Origin: Hemerocallis citrina
Taxonomy: Eukaryota > Streptophyta > Magnoliopsida > Asparagales > Asphodelaceae
Direction of reading: 5' to 3'
Assembly: GCA_017893485.1 (NCBI GenBank)
Contig: CM030367.1
Location: forward strand, 144,883,767 to 144,947,766
Length of the DNA: 64,000 bases
Part shown: positions 11,291-23,937 of the stretch, piece after piece
Numbering within the stretch: position 1 is the stretch's first letter
How the letters are laid out: each line of letters opens with the position of its first letter
Notes under the pieces: generated by a model
The model's database searches: none
Seen by the model: the letters and a program-made list of their open reading frames with translations, nothing else
Told to the model about the DNA's origin: nothing
Translations under genes and position numbers: made by a program

Positions 11291-12037
11291 CTACCGTGTC
11301 AAGGGGAAGATTCTGCCCTCCACTGCGGTCATGTAGTACGAACGTGCCGATTCTTGATTACCCCGGACTACACCGACCCCGTGATCCATGGGAAACTTCA
11401 GCTTCAAGTAATAGGCGGAGGGGACCGCCTTGAGTGTGCACAGGCCGGGTCTGCCGAGGATAGCATTATGGGCGGCCTTAATATTGACCACCATGAAGTC
11501 CATTGCTTCGGTTCGAAGGGTCGGAGTCGTGCCAGTGGTCACGTCAAGTATGACAATTCCCTCGATTTGGACATGGACACCGGAGAACTCACGAAGCGTA
11601 TACCCCGCCAGTTTTAACCTTTCATGGGAGAGCGTGAGGATTTTGAACTCGACCAGAAATAGGATATTGACCGAACTCACGTTGTCAACAAGGATACGTC
11701 GGACCCCGTGGTTTACCATGCAGAGGCTAACCACCAGGGCGTCACAATGAGGCAGTTGGACGCCTTTGAGATCTTTGTTGGAGAATGAGACCACCTGTGG
11801 TCCCGGGGGGCAGAAGTTATGGACCAAGTTTACTTCTCGAACAAAATCTTTGCATGAGCTGTTCGATTCTCCTTCCATAGGTCTGATGTGGACACAGTGA
11901 AGGATAGCTGACCCCCCGGCATCCTCGAGTTCGGGCTCGGGCTCGGGCCGCCTGTTGACCGTCCGGAGAGGAGGTGGGAGATGTGGATCCCTCTGGTCCC
12001 TGGGGTTAGTTCGAGTGAAATCCCTCAAGTACCCCAT
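11291..12037 (-). pseudogene. Tat1 aspartic protease region
   Basis: A 248-codon open frame with the retropepsin-like motif RILVDNVSSVNILF and the C-terminal NAILGRPGL. In the related protease at 50545-51210 the active-site motif is DNGSS; here the Gly is Val, which would be expected to damage the active site. The catalytic Asp remains. The frame is open from end to end although its neighbours are broken. Confidence 0.8.
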
Positions 12038-12888
12038 TTAGATGAAGGCTTTGATTTCGTCTTTGAGGGCGCGGCAATTATCGATCTCGTGCCCGTTGTC
12101 CTGATGGAAGCGACAGTAGAACCTCCAGTCCCTCTTCTTATTGTTGTTAGGTCGGGGAAGAAGGCAGACGATCCCCTTGTCCTCGATCTCCACGAGGATA
12201 GCCAACACGTTTTTGGTCAACAGAGTGTATCTCTCGAAATGGGGGACTGGCGGGGAGCCTTTCTAGGCAAACACATCTTTCTGGGCCTTCTTCAGGCTCG
12301 GAGTCTTCGGTCTTTTTCTTCCCCTTGACTGGGGTTTCTTTCAAGCCTTTGGGGTGCAGGGCCTCCTCGGCCCGGATGTACTTTTCGACCTTGTTGAGAA
12401 GGTCGGGGAAATCTAGGGGCAGTTTCTTGGCCAAGGAAGCCTTCAACTGGCCATAGCGAACATTATGCCGAAAGGCCGCCGAGGCGACACTGGCATCGAG
12501 GGACAAGACCGCCCTAGCTTCGGTTGTGAACCTCCACACAAATTCACGGAGGGGCTCTCCTTTCTTCTGCATAAGGTCCAGAATGGATGCTCACGTCTTC
12601 TCATCCCTCTAGCTGGTCACAAAGTGGGCAAGAAAGTTTGCCTCGAGCTGATCGAATGAGAAAACCGAACCAGGGATGAGCTTTGAGAACCATTCCCGAG
12701 CTGTGAATCATCATCAGGGTTTTGAACCCTTCCATGTGATCAGCTAGATCACTCTCTCCATTGTAGGTCTCGAACTGAGGCAGTCTGACATTCCTGGGAA
12801 TCTCAGCATCTCGAATTGAGAGGAGAACGGGGTCATCTCGGCTGGTGCGCCCGGCCGGATTTCGATCTTTCCTCGTTAATGCGGGCAA
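12038..12888 (-). pseudogene. Tat1 gag, central and C-terminal part
   Basis: It includes FETYNGESDLADHMEGFKTL, the capsid-like KKGEPLREFVWRFTTEAR, SLAKKLPLDFPDLLNKVEKY and a zinc-knuckle-like FYCRFHQDNGHEIDNC (C-x2-H-x4-H-x4-C). These match the gags of the elements at 35.7 and 51.0 kb. The frame shifts near 12600 and again between 12150 and 12220. Interrupted upstream by the solo LTR. Confidence 0.8.
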
Positions 12889-12959
12889 GACGATTCTCCA
12901 TCTCCTGGAGGCGGTGGAGGATGGCTTCGTTCTGCAACAGTGGCTGGGACGAACCGTGA

Positions 12960-15900
12960 TGTAACAACCCTACTTTTGACGAATGCGTGTTGTAAATGAA
13001 CTAAGTGCTACTAGTTATGAAAATTATAATTTTTTGGTTAAAGAAATTATTTTTCTCACTAATAGCCTACATTGCGCATACGAATATATGTATAGATATA
13101 TATATATGTATGTATGTACATGTTGAGTTGGACTTGCGAGCCCAAATGAAACAAACCTAACCACAACACTTGAACCAAACCAATATGGGTCAAGCCCATA
13201 GGGTTTGGCTGGCCACTATATGGAGGGAAAAAGAGAGAGGGAATGAGACTAGGGTTAGGGTTTGAACCCAAAAAACACCATGATGAGTTTTGTAAGAACC
13301 CCATCACATCACCACCCAAGAGAGCCAATCTCTTAGTTAATGAGACACTTCTCATCTTCCCCATGGGCTCAAAAATCTGGCCACCCCTTGACTTTCTTCT
13401 CATTTGTGTTGTTAAAAACCCCTTCACTCTTCCATTCACTCTTATAAACTTCTACTCTCTTCCTTTACCTCCAAACTCCATTCCTAATACACTTAGCTAC
13501 TGATTTGGGGTGAGAATAAGAAGAGAAGCCAAAGAGAAGGAGAACAAGGAGCCCAAAGCAAAGGAAAGGAAGCAAGGAGCTAGAAAAGTCAAGAAGGAGG
13601 ACCTTCAAGCAAGAACAAGCTACTAATAAGGTGGGTGTTTCCAATCTTTTGTTTTGTTTTTGGATGGTTGAATGGTGTTTGATGAATGAAAAATAAAATG
13701 ACATGCATGCCCTATGAATGAACTTGAATAACTCGTTTTGTGTTAATTAGTCAAACAGAAAATCCTGTTAAAAAGACTGAATTTTTGTTGTCAGACCGTA
13801 GCTCATTCCATGAACACCAATTGAAATTTTGATCTAAAATTTTTAGAGGATTATCCTATAGGTGTCATACACCTTCAGTAATTTTTCTAGATTTTTATGA
13901 TTTTTCTTTCTATTAAAATAAATTACAAACTTGCATGTTGGCCAAAATAGAAAGAAGCAGTTTTTATGGTTACTGTTGTGGAAAGAATGACTTGTATCTC
14001 ACTACATGAGTATGGAAATGATCTGAAATTTTAATATGTCATTTTTGAATGTATCTAAGACCTAAGTTTCAAATTTCATGAGATTTGGACCACTGTAGCT
14101 ATATCAATAAAATCATGCAAACTGAGCTAGATATTTTAGTGAATAGAACTGCTATTGTTACTACCCTGTTTTTGGATGACATACAAAAGGACATAATTGG
14201 AAAACTACTTGGTAGAATCACTTGATTTTTGAGAGTGTTGTAACATCATGTGTCAGGAATTAGATTCTAAATTTTCATGATGATCTGACACAATATGCTA
14301 TTTTTAATAGATCTTATCCCATGACTATGTTGATCTGATCTGTTATTCTGGAAGTCTGTATACTTGTTAAAGATGGGCCCATAAGAGTGTCTAAACGACC
14401 TTATCTAAAGATCCTTATAACTAGGAACTTTTAGTAGACACATAAACCTTTCTGGAATGACCAATAAATCCTGATTTGAACAAGTATTCGATTTTATATG
14501 ATTTTGCAAGTGATGATAGAAACACAGTGAAACATAGAGCTCACTAGTTTGCATCATGTTCATAGAAATGAGTTTGAACTTGTACTTCACAAGCTCAGAG
14601 TTGTTGTTTGAGGTCAAGAAACATGTCATGGATGTGAGTATGATTTAGAACTTAAGTGATCTAAAGTTTCTTGCTAAGAGTAGCCTATAGTTGCTTGTAG
14701 ACCCCAATATAGACAAGGTGTTCAATGTTTGAAGTGGAAATTGTATTGGACGTTGGGGTATTATTATAGACCACTTTGGAATGAGATTCATGCCCATTGT
14801 GTGCTTGTGCTTGCTGTCTACTTTGAGTAGAAGCATGGGGAGCGACCGATCGCGTTTCCTCAAGGGAACGGGATCGGGACCGGGAATAACTCCATTTTGG
14901 CATGAACGCCAAGTGTGTGCTTGTTGTTTAGAAACTTAAATTGTTGTTTTTTGGACTCTTAGAACCTCTTTTTGAGTATTCGTAGGTTAGGATTTACTCC
15001 TAGTGTAGTGCACCTTGTTGGGATACATTGGTTAAGTGGAGACCCTAAGATTTAATTTTGTTGACAAATCTAGACGGGTGGAATGTACATCGAACACGTT
15101 GGAGGAGATGACTCGTGCACCGATGTACTCACCGTGCATGGATGGATTCCATGGTTTGTGATTGGAGCTACCACTTGTTGAGGACTATGGAGCGTTAAGT
15201 TTAGCGGGAGCTACGTGTTGGTCGGGCCGAGGTTGTGATCGAACTCCAAGTGTAGATGATGATTACGGTGATCGACGGATTCGGTTCGTCATGGTTCGTG
15301 CCAAGTGTGGGCTGAGGCGGGTTAACTCTTGGGCCGGACTAGAGGGCTAGTTGAGCCCTAGTGTGAAATGGGTTGAGATCTAATTTTGAGTAAAGGTGAC
15401 TGACTAGTGAGAGTCTACTAAAGGAATTGAACTAGTTGATCCTGGCAAGCAAGTTGATTATCGAGATAGGGATTGGTTATGGTAGATAGATCACCTAACT
15501 AAGAGAAATGTGTAGCATGGATACTTTGGTAGGACTAGATCGAGTCTTGTTTGAATGTAAGGACAGGCACTAGCGAGGCGTTCGCCTCTCAGGGGGATGC
15601 ATGGCATCATCGCCCCTGACCGAATCCTAGGTTCGTTTAATGCGGACAAGGACCCTGAGCTGCCCTGGGAGTAGTGACAACTCTGTTGGGGGCTCCGCTG
15701 TCTCGACAGAAATGCCTTTATGATCCGTAACAACCTTTGAGGAGGTTTGGAGTGTTGACGTCGTCTCGACTGCAAGTTTTATTCTAGTGTAAGGACGAGC
15801 GTAGCGGAGTTGGGAAAACCCTATATCTGTCAGGTCCTTTGTCGATCAATGTGGACAGATGGATTAGACGATGTCCCGAAGAGCTAAACTCTATCTCTAT

Positions 15901-16721
15901 CAGGAGTTGCTCTAATCACTCGGTAATGGAGCCCTTGTGCCCATATATCTGCTTTTGGTGAGGTCCGAGGAGACGTAGATACAGCAACATATCGGGTAAG
16001 CCGATTTAATTACAGTCACATAGGGTAAGCCTGCGACTGGGATCCCGGGCATAGTGGATAAAACTAAGAGAATTGGACACCACTATTAATAGCAATGACT
16101 GGAAGTCACACAGGGGCCTGCAGCCTCACCATCACTGGAATCAGAAACAGGAGAGAGCACAAGGTTTGGATGCATAGCGGGGGATCGAGCCCCATTAAAT
16201 TGAAGAACGTCGTTTGGTTGGGGGGTGTGTAGTATGGGAAGCATATTTTTCAACCAAGTGTGCATTAGCTTTAGGAGCATGAGTGCATAGTGTGCATTAT
16301 ATTAGGTCATGGCATACACCGACACTTGTTTGACATCACCTTTTTCTTTGCATCAAATATTATTTGTGGTTGTTGAGGTTGGAATCGTTATACTATGGTG
16401 TAAAGAGGATAACCAGGTATAGCATTTTGTCAGTTATAATCAACTGACGTGTCTACAGTTATCAGTGCAGGACTGCCGAGTTGGGAGCACGGGAAAGTAG
16501 AAGCAAGGGAAAGCATCCAAGTGAAAGTTGCCGTCCAAATTCTATTGTACATTCTTATTGTAACAATTAATTGTAAATGTTATAATCATTGGACTTTGTA
16601 ATAATAGTTTGATGTAATAAAAGTTTTTAATTTCCTGTGAATTTTGTTGTGTTGTGACTCATTTGAAGGAAGATCTTGGAGAGTGTCACGAGTTCCTATG
16701 TTAGGAATTTGGGGCGCTACA
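12960..16721 (+). mobile_element. Solo LTR of a chromovirus, 3762 bp
   Basis: It starts TGTAACAACCC and ends GGGGCGCTACA. CGTGA flanks both ends (12955-12959 and 16722-16726), a perfect 5-bp target duplication. Tat1 gag continues on both sides, so the insertion postdates Tat1. A TATA-like TATAAA at 13443-13448 supports + orientation. No internal coding region is present, so it is the product of LTR-LTR recombination. I see no genes in its 3.7 kb; the small ORFs are spurious. Confidence 0.85.
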
Positions 16722-16726
16722 CGTGA

Positions 16727-17248
16727 GCCTCGGGACCCCGACCCTCTTCGAGCCTCGGGCCGACATTTTGTTGTTCGAACCCGGGGCCGCTCCGAGAGCT
16801 CGGAGGATCTCGTTCCTGAAATCTCGGAACTCGGCTCTCGTTACCGAAGCTTGTTCGCCCTGACCGGGCGGAGATTGCCCACCCCTCGAAGAATGGCTGC
16901 GGTTGTGCTCCCAGCTTCGGGATGGGGGAGTGCTATGTGTCGGAGCTGGGTCAGAAGGGACTGCTCAGCTCCTTGATCGGCTAAGCTGGAGCCAAAGGTC
17001 ATCTACGGGCTGCCGGTGGTTGATGATATGCCGTAAGTCATTGGCAACCGAACGTGAAGCGCTTGGACCCGGTCCCGCTGTACCATTAACTGGTGGTCGG
17101 TTAGATCCCTGAGTATTCACACGACTATGAGAGGGATGGGGATATGGACGACGTCTAGCGGTGAAGGCTCTTCTGGCTTTAGGAGCCTTAGGAGGGCTCG
17201 GCTATCCGAGCTTAGGATCGAGTCAGCCGGTTTCCCACAAACGGTGCC
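16727..17248 (-). pseudogene. Tat1 gag N-terminus and leader
   Basis: On the - strand it reads VTRAEFRDFRNEILRALG, the counterpart of ITRAEFQQFQAMVQQALN in the gag at 51-53 kb. Toward 17240 it reaches a primer-site-like sequence (GGCACCGTTTGTGGG on -) just before the LTR. Several frame breaks. Confidence 0.7.
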
Positions 17249-17725
17249 TGATGCTGCTTGTTTTCGGTGCGGGAGCAACAGGTGTGAGTTCTTGTAATTT
17301 GTAAAGTAGAAGAAACGGATCTCGACAAGGCTCGGATCTGTTCCTTGAGGTCGGCTCGAAAGAGATGCTGGAGCTCGAATAGCCAGAGTACCTGCAAAAG
17401 GCCTAGAAACACCAGGAGAAATCCAGGCAACATGCCCTCCGACAATCTGATCAGTCACTGGAAAAGAGACTGAGCAGCTAGGGTTCAGGTGGATAAATAT
17501 TGATTACCTTCTGCACTGAGGAGGGGGCCTAGCATTTATATGCAGGGGCAAACGGGTATCTGACCCTAATGGGCCGGGTCAAACCCGTTTGTCTGTGGGC
17601 CTGAAGTGGTAGAGGGTCCATTGGCCCTGTTGACCTGATGATCTGGGATGAGCGAAATCTGAGATCCAACGACCCTGATTGGGCCACGTCATCTATACCA
17701 TATCTGTCTTGTTGATGGAATTTTT
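17249..17725 (-). repeat. Tat1 LTR, truncated
   Basis: It begins TGATGCTGCTTG.TTTTCGGTG, parallel to TGTTGCTGCTAAATTTGGTG of the young LTR at 53103, and continues with a diverged version of the same LTR (TTATATGC as TATA region near 17535, GGGTCAAACCCG). The match fades at a poly-T/poly-A stretch near 17725, before the LTR terminus. Confidence 0.65.
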
Positions 17726-18411
17726 TTTTAAAAAAAACATAGGGGTCTCAGATATGGGTTTCTCTCAAGTTCTAATGAGAATGATCTGTATCATAAAGAT
17801 TACATATATTCAAACTTACCTTCATTGAAAACATAAAATAGTGAAAGAGAATAGAAAGATGAAATACCTCTAATATCCGGTGACCAAAGCTACGATATGC
17901 ACTGTAATCTAATTCAAGATGCGAAGAGAAAATGCTGGTTGCGCTTAAGAATTAAGATGGGGAAGAGGAACCGACATAATATGGTTTAATAATAATAGTG
18001 GTTATTGGGAACAATTCAGGAACAATTCGTTTTATCCGCGCTTTTCATAATTTAATCGCGTACTGCGAAATAATTTGCAAATTGGCGATTAAATTGCGAA
18101 TTGATTTGGGGATAAATTATTTCGTGAATTTGGCAAAAATTATGTGCCGAACTTTATTACTATGGTTCCATACAATGGAAAGAGAAGATTCCATATCGGA
18201 ATTGCATGTGCAGTATGACCACTTCTTAAAGATAGAAAACAGAAAGATAATTAGCATTCATTTATCTATTGCATCCACCATCTTCGCGGTGGCTTGCAAC
18301 TACAAAGTTGTTTTTCTCCATATTTTTAATATCAGACAACAGTGACAAGGCAAGTCCTACTAGAGTCTAATAGTAAAGCCTTTTTTCAAAAGTGAACTAT
18401 TAAATAAATTT
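17726..18411. other. Unassigned AT-rich sequence
   Basis: Between the truncated Tat1 LTR and the copia element. There is an open frame of 115 codons (17998-18345) with no recognisable domain; I do not call it a gene. Confidence 0.4.
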
Positions 18412-18585
18412 TGTTGTGAAATAGTGGTCACCTGTGAAGTGAATGTCTATCTATTCAGGTGATGGTCCAAGCCCATTATCACATTATAATCCTAACTTTT
18501 CCTATATATATATATATGATATGCATAAAGAGCCATATGACTTGGATTTGCGGCTACATCTCTGTATCTCTCTATTTTCATTATA
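18412..18585 (+). repeat. 5' LTR of the copia element (174 bp)
   Basis: It starts TGTTGTGAAATAG and ends ATTATA, decayed from a TAACA-like end seen in the right copy. GTTATCAGCAC follows at once, a primer-site-like sequence common in plant copia elements. A TATATATAT stretch lies at 18503-18517. Confidence 0.8.
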
Positions 18586-21239
18586 CGTTATCAGCACTAT
18601 GCCTCGAAGAAAGGTATGCAAGCCTCTTCTTCCTTATCTCTCATGAAAGATTCAATCTTTCTACCATGATTGATCAATATAGGATGTATTACTGTATCAA
18701 GATCTGAGCTTTCTACCATGCTTAATCATTCTACCACTATTGATTCATCTAGGGTTTATTATTATATCCTCATTTGATCTTTCTACCATGTTTGATTTGT
18801 GACCATATATTTAAATTCGGCCTTAATTGTTTAGATTAGATCTTGTATTAGATTTTTGGCATGTTCATCGGATTACATATACCGTAGTTGCCATATTTTT
18901 GTAATTACCCTACCCATGACATGATTTATTTTGATTTACCAATGACATGATTTCATTTCTTCCCAACTAGATCTGATTAGCCGGGCAGGAGTCATGCGCA
19001 CATGTGTAATTTGTTGTATGTACACTAGCATGAAGCATCTACAGTATTTTATTACTCTTTTTCTAAGATAATATATAAAAATCAGGGTAGAACTTATAAA
19101 ACCTCCAAATCTTAATTAAGTTTGTTTCTATATAGACTTGTATATTCTGCTTAAGTTAAATTTTTGAGATGTGCATGCACCAGTAGCTTAAATGTTGTCT
19201 CATAGGTTATCTCTATTGTCAGCTGCATAGTTGAATTTATCTTTACCCATTATTTGATTGTTTTGACTAGACAATCGTTAAATTTTTGATTAGTTGTTTA
19301 CAACCCTACATTCTTGTGTACTTGTACCATCTGTTTGCTTTTATGAATTAAAATCTGTATCAAGTTCTTTTTATGTTGCACATGCCGCATATCTGTAAAC
19401 TAGATGGGAATATTTGATTTTATCATATTTAGTTTAACCTACTTGTTATTAGACATATGTTTTTTTATAAGTACTTTTTAGACATATGTTTTTTTATAAG
19501 ATATGCACTGTTTATGCAATATTCTACTCGATTAGGAATATTTTTATCTATAAATGCTGAAGATGATTGATTTTCCCGGATTGTTTGAATACAAGCTCAT
19601 TCCATGTTTCTGTTAGAAAACATATAATATTGTTACTCCTCTATTAGTAGACATATACTTAACAAATAGTTAGTATTGAAAAGTCCTATAGTATTTTTTT
19701 TTCCCCTACTCTCTTTCAGGTATGTATTGAAAAGTTATTTACCGAAGAGTCAACTACTCTTTTAGCACATTTTTATTCTTGACAAATTTTTGGCATATAT
19801 TTTTAAGTAATACAATTGTCACTACCAATTGTGCATTACTTCTACTTTCTGATGTGGCACATTCTCCACTGCTATGCATGCATGGATCCCTTGAAATACA
19901 ACTGGGGAGGTGATTGTGCCAACTAAGGCAGTAAAATTAGTGCACAAAAGTAGCATGCATATGATTATTTATTTACTAGAGGGTTATTTCTCTAAGAAAT
20001 TGTTCCTATATGTTCTATGCTTTATACAGTTTATGGTTGTTACCAATTTGGCATATAAGTTGTAGTTGCACTTTTAGCTATCATGCTTGTAAGTTAAGAG
20101 AGGTTCAGTTTGTTATTGACCTCGAAAAAGATTTGGCTTTCACTAATCCTGTCTTCCATCAATGGTTATTGCAGTAAAGTTAAGTACTAAAGACTACTTA
20201 AGATTATTAACAGTTAATTTTAATGAGATCTACTGTGGAAATTTTTTATGAACTCTTTAGCTAAATTAATGTCCTGAGGGTACACTTCAGTTACAGAACA
20301 TACTTTTAATGACAATAATGCATACACCGCCATTTTGATTAAAGGCCAATGATTGTCTTACGGCTTTTGGTTAGCCATACAGTTTTTTTGCTCAATATAT
20401 TGATTATAAATATGAGAGAGTTCACACAGTTGCACCCTAAAAGAAGAAGATTTTTAGTCCAAATTCTTTTGTTGTTGATATGTTGCATAGTCATAATTAA
20501 ATAAAGCACTGATATGTTCATGTACCATGCATTGCATAATTTATCGAATTTCTTTGGATTATGAATATGATGATGATACGAAGGCATTTTTTAGTTTTGA
20601 TCGAAAGTTCATCTTCGAAAATTTTGGTGAAATATGGTAAGAATAGAAGATGTTGCTATTATATTATTTGGAAATTTAATTCATGAATTGTTTTCCTCTT
20701 AAATTTGTTGAGATCTGAAATTTCTTCGGTTATGTCTACATCTTCCTTTGAATTCAATCTTATGATTTTTTTTTGGTAAGTCATGATTCTCTAAGTAGAC
20801 TATTATAGCCTTTATTATATTGGACTGTCTTTGTCAGGAAAGATGTTTAACTTTTGTCTAAGAGACTTAGTCAATTATATTGATTTGGCAATGAATTGTG
20901 TTCATAGTTCTAGTTTAAAGAAGTAGATAGTCCTGGTAAATGCAATTTTTTAAGACCGTGCTATGTATTATTCTGCATCAATTATGTTCATTGATGTTTT
21001 CACATAGTGGTGTCTTTTATAATAAAGTCTAGAAAATATGTGGATATACCATCATAATTATTTGTGAAACATATTTTAAAGATATATTTATGCTAAAGTG
21101 TATGAAAATTCTGAAGTCAGTAGATTTCATTCTTTTTATAAATGTCTTGAATTCCTGAATAAATTGATTAAATATTGCATCTTTAGGAGATGGAGCACAT
21201 GTGAAAACTAGATAATAATAGCTTCAGTCTGATTCACAG
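18586..21239. other. Copia 5' internal region, no recognisable coding
   Basis: AT-rich; no open frame above 100 codons and no domain seen. A gag N-terminus would be expected here but I cannot find one. It may contain further undetected insertions. Confidence 0.4.
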
Positions 21240-21660
21240 TACCACTTCCATCACCATCCTTAAGAATATGATTTTTTTTCTCCAATACTAATTCTAGTTC
21301 GAACGTAGTATCCACTATAGCCGGTCTCACTCACATTATTAGAGGCTCCGGTAGTGCACATTTAATTTTACCCAATGGAATCCATCTGCTATGAGCCAAC
21401 AGTTTATTCATAATGTTTTATACTCTAAAAATTCCAGAAGAAATCTACTGACTTTTAAGGACATAAGGACAAATGGGGATCATATTGAAAACTTGAGCCA
21501 GGCAAATAAATAATATATTTGTGTAACCTCTAGTATAGGAAACCAGAAGTTCATTCTAAAGAAATTCTCCAGCTTAACATTAGGGATCTACTTCACTCAT
21601 ACTGGGGTAATCGAGTCACAGACCAATATGAGCCGGCAGCTCACTCATAATCAAGGATTG
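21240..21660 (+). pseudogene. Copia protease / integrase N-terminal remnant
   Basis: Broken reading frames give TIAGLTHIIRGSGSAHLILP, then FIHNVLYSKNSRRNLLTFKD and IGNQKFILKKFSSLTLGIYF. This is the segment between protease and the integrase zinc finger in plant Ty1/copia polyproteins. The integrase core is absent after it. Confidence 0.65.
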
Positions 21661-21684
21661 CATCATCCCCTTTTCAAGTGATAG

Positions 21685-21900
21685 AGGACCAAGTGAAACA
21701 TGCTTCAAGGTTAAGCGTGAAGGTCATTGGTCATGCACCTGTCGTACATTAACGAAAGCGGTAGCCAAATATTAGATAATCCAGAAGATTGCAACAAATA
21801 TTATCCTTGACATAGACAATGATGAACTCCTTGGGTAGGATATTGAGGAAAAAGCAAACACAAACTTGTCATCGACAATGGTTTTTTGGGGGGATTTTTA
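21685..21900 (+). pseudogene. Copia gag zinc-knuckle remnant, out of order
   Basis: It reads ETCFKVKREGHWSCTCRTL, similar to the CCHC knuckle at the end of copia gag (C..C....GHW...C), with the second Cys replaced by Val. In an intact element gag precedes protease, but here this piece follows the protease/integrase fragment. The order is rearranged or two elements are joined. Confidence 0.5.
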
Positions 21901-22259
21901 GTAGCTTGGTTTTATTTATTTTAGCATTGCACTATTTGACATTGAAGTTTTGTGGCTTATGTTAGTGTTTTTCGTACTATGTTTTATAACTTATGATTTG
22001 GAAATAATACTTCGTTAGAATTTATCAATGCAATTATTTGTGTTACTCATACTGATTACATATTGCATGTTTAGACACTTTATGCTATTATTACTTGATG
22101 CTTCAGTTAGAACTCATTTTTCTAGTATGCTTTAGCTAGAGCTTTATGATATTATTTCGATTAGACAATATTCTCGCTGTTAGGAGGAGATAAAAAGAAA
22201 GATAAATGTCTCGTTCCAAAATAACATCGTAAATTATCGAAATACCCAAAGAACCAAAC

Positions 22260-23240
22260 AAAGCAACAAAGGAAGGTTCAAGTCCCCCGAAGAGGAGATT
22301 GAATAACACAATACACCCTAATGCTCCTGAAATAGCATCTCCTGTAGAGAGATTCCATGATGCTCCTGTAAAGCAACTTCTGAAATAGCATCTTCTGTAG
22401 ACAAAGTTCATGATGCTCCTGAAGAAGCAACTCATGGAGTAGCATCTCCTGTAAAGAGAGTTCATGACCGTCTAAAAGATGTCTTGAACCAAAGATATAA
22501 TTTCTCAAAATAAAGCATATCTCTCTAGTCGAGAATATGCCTCAGATCCCATAAGAGACTGAGAAAGAGGTACTGGTACCGAACAATAATGAGAAATCTG
22601 TGTTTTACACATACTGAGGAGAAACTTGGAATAAAAAATGAACATGTCATGGATGACATTTTCTCATATGCAGTAGTAAATGAGATTTAAAATGTTGATG
22701 AAAATGAGGATAACACTGAATCACGAAAAATTCTTGAATGTCGAAAGAGATAAGATTGGCCAAAATGGAAGGATAACATTCAAGCGGAACTAAGTTTCCT
22801 CGCTAAATGTGGAGTGTTTGGTCCTATAGTACAAATCTCAAAAGGAATAAACCCTATAGGTTTTAAACGATTGTTTGTAAGAAATGAAAAGAATGAGTTC
22901 CAACGGTATAAAGCACGATTGCTTAAGGATTCTCACATAGACCAGGAATAGATTGTGAAGAAATATATTCCCTAGTCATAGACATCATCACATTTAGATA
23001 AGTCTCGACATTTCTGAAAAACTTGATATGAGACTCATGGATGTGATGACAGAATACCTATATGATAACCTAGACAGTAAGGTATATATGAAAATCCCTG
23101 AAGGATTTAAACCAAGAAATACACAGTATTAGATTAAATGAGATATATATGGACTAAAACAATCTGGAAGAATGTGGTACAATAGGATCGGTGAATATCT
23201 GTCTAGGGAAGGATATAAACTTGAATGGATCTCCTGAAGA
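22260..23240 (+). pseudogene. Copia reverse transcriptase remnant
   Basis: An acidic linker with near-repeats (GCTCCTGAAATAGCATCTCC and variants, 22320-22460) leads to VMDDIFSYAVVNE. Then follow DWPKWKDNIQAELSFLAKCG, RYKARLLKDSHIDQE, RLMDVMTEYLYDNLDSKVYM and GLKQSGRMWYNRIGEYL. These are the N-terminal RT motifs of Ty1/copia. Stops and frameshifts are frequent, and the region with the YVDD motif is missing or unreadable. Confidence 0.8.
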
Positions 23241-23932
23241 GATTGAAAAGGATACTAGCTATTTTAAGGAAGAATTTAAAATTTTGTCTCGGCTTGCAGA
23301 TCGAGCCCAGTAAAACTAGAAGTTTACTACATCAAGTCAAATGTACTAAAAACTCCCGAAGAGATTCAATATGAGTGATTGTCATCTAACTCAGTACACC
23401 TTGGCGGTAAGGTCACTAGAAGTTGACAATGATCCATATCGGCCGATAGAAAAAAAAAGAATATATTTTAGGTCCTGAAGTACCCCATTTGAGTGCAATA
23501 GACGCACTACTTTATTTAGTACAGTGCACTAAATCTTGGTTTATATTATTCATATGATATTTTGACCTTTTGGATATATAAACACATGTTATTTATCTGA
23601 TCCCCATAAGGGGAGATTACAAACAGGAAATATTTTTCTTAACAGTGCAGCTATCTCACGAAGATCAGTCAAATAAATAGTTGCAGCAACGTCGACCAAT
23701 CATTATGAGATACTAACACTTCATAAAGTAAGTAGAGAATATGTACGGTCAAGGTCACTAGTTCAGCATATCAGGGCGAGTTGTGAACTCCCATAAGTCA
23801 AAAACAAGCCTACAATCATGAGGATAATGCAGCATGTATAAAGAAAATTCAAGAAAGCTTCCTCAAAAGAGACGAGACGAATCACATCTCACCAAAAATT
23901 TTCTTCACCCACTAGTTTCATGTCACAAAAGA
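23241..23932 (+). pseudogene. Copia RT/RNase H tail, heavily decayed
   Basis: Weak matches only; for example the copia-like order of a gag-pol tail continues until the insertion at 23938 and resumes at 39913. No open frame. Confidence 0.4.
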
Positions 23933-23937
23933 TGATT

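Larger units (their letters stand above)
9378..17725 (-). mobile_element. Tat1: decayed Tat-lineage Ty3/gypsy element
   Basis: From right to left on the - strand it holds a truncated LTR (17249-17725), leader and gag N-terminus, gag, protease, RT, the tail of RNase H, and integrase; the last 0.2 kb is inverted. Protein-level similarity to the young element at 40-54 kb is clear in every domain. A solo LTR of a different family (12960-16721) interrupts gag. The left LTR was not found, so the element is truncated on that side. Confidence 0.85.

Noticed and set aside
17998..18345. 115-codon frame in unassigned sequence
   Set aside because: AT-rich, no domain, no neighbouring signals.
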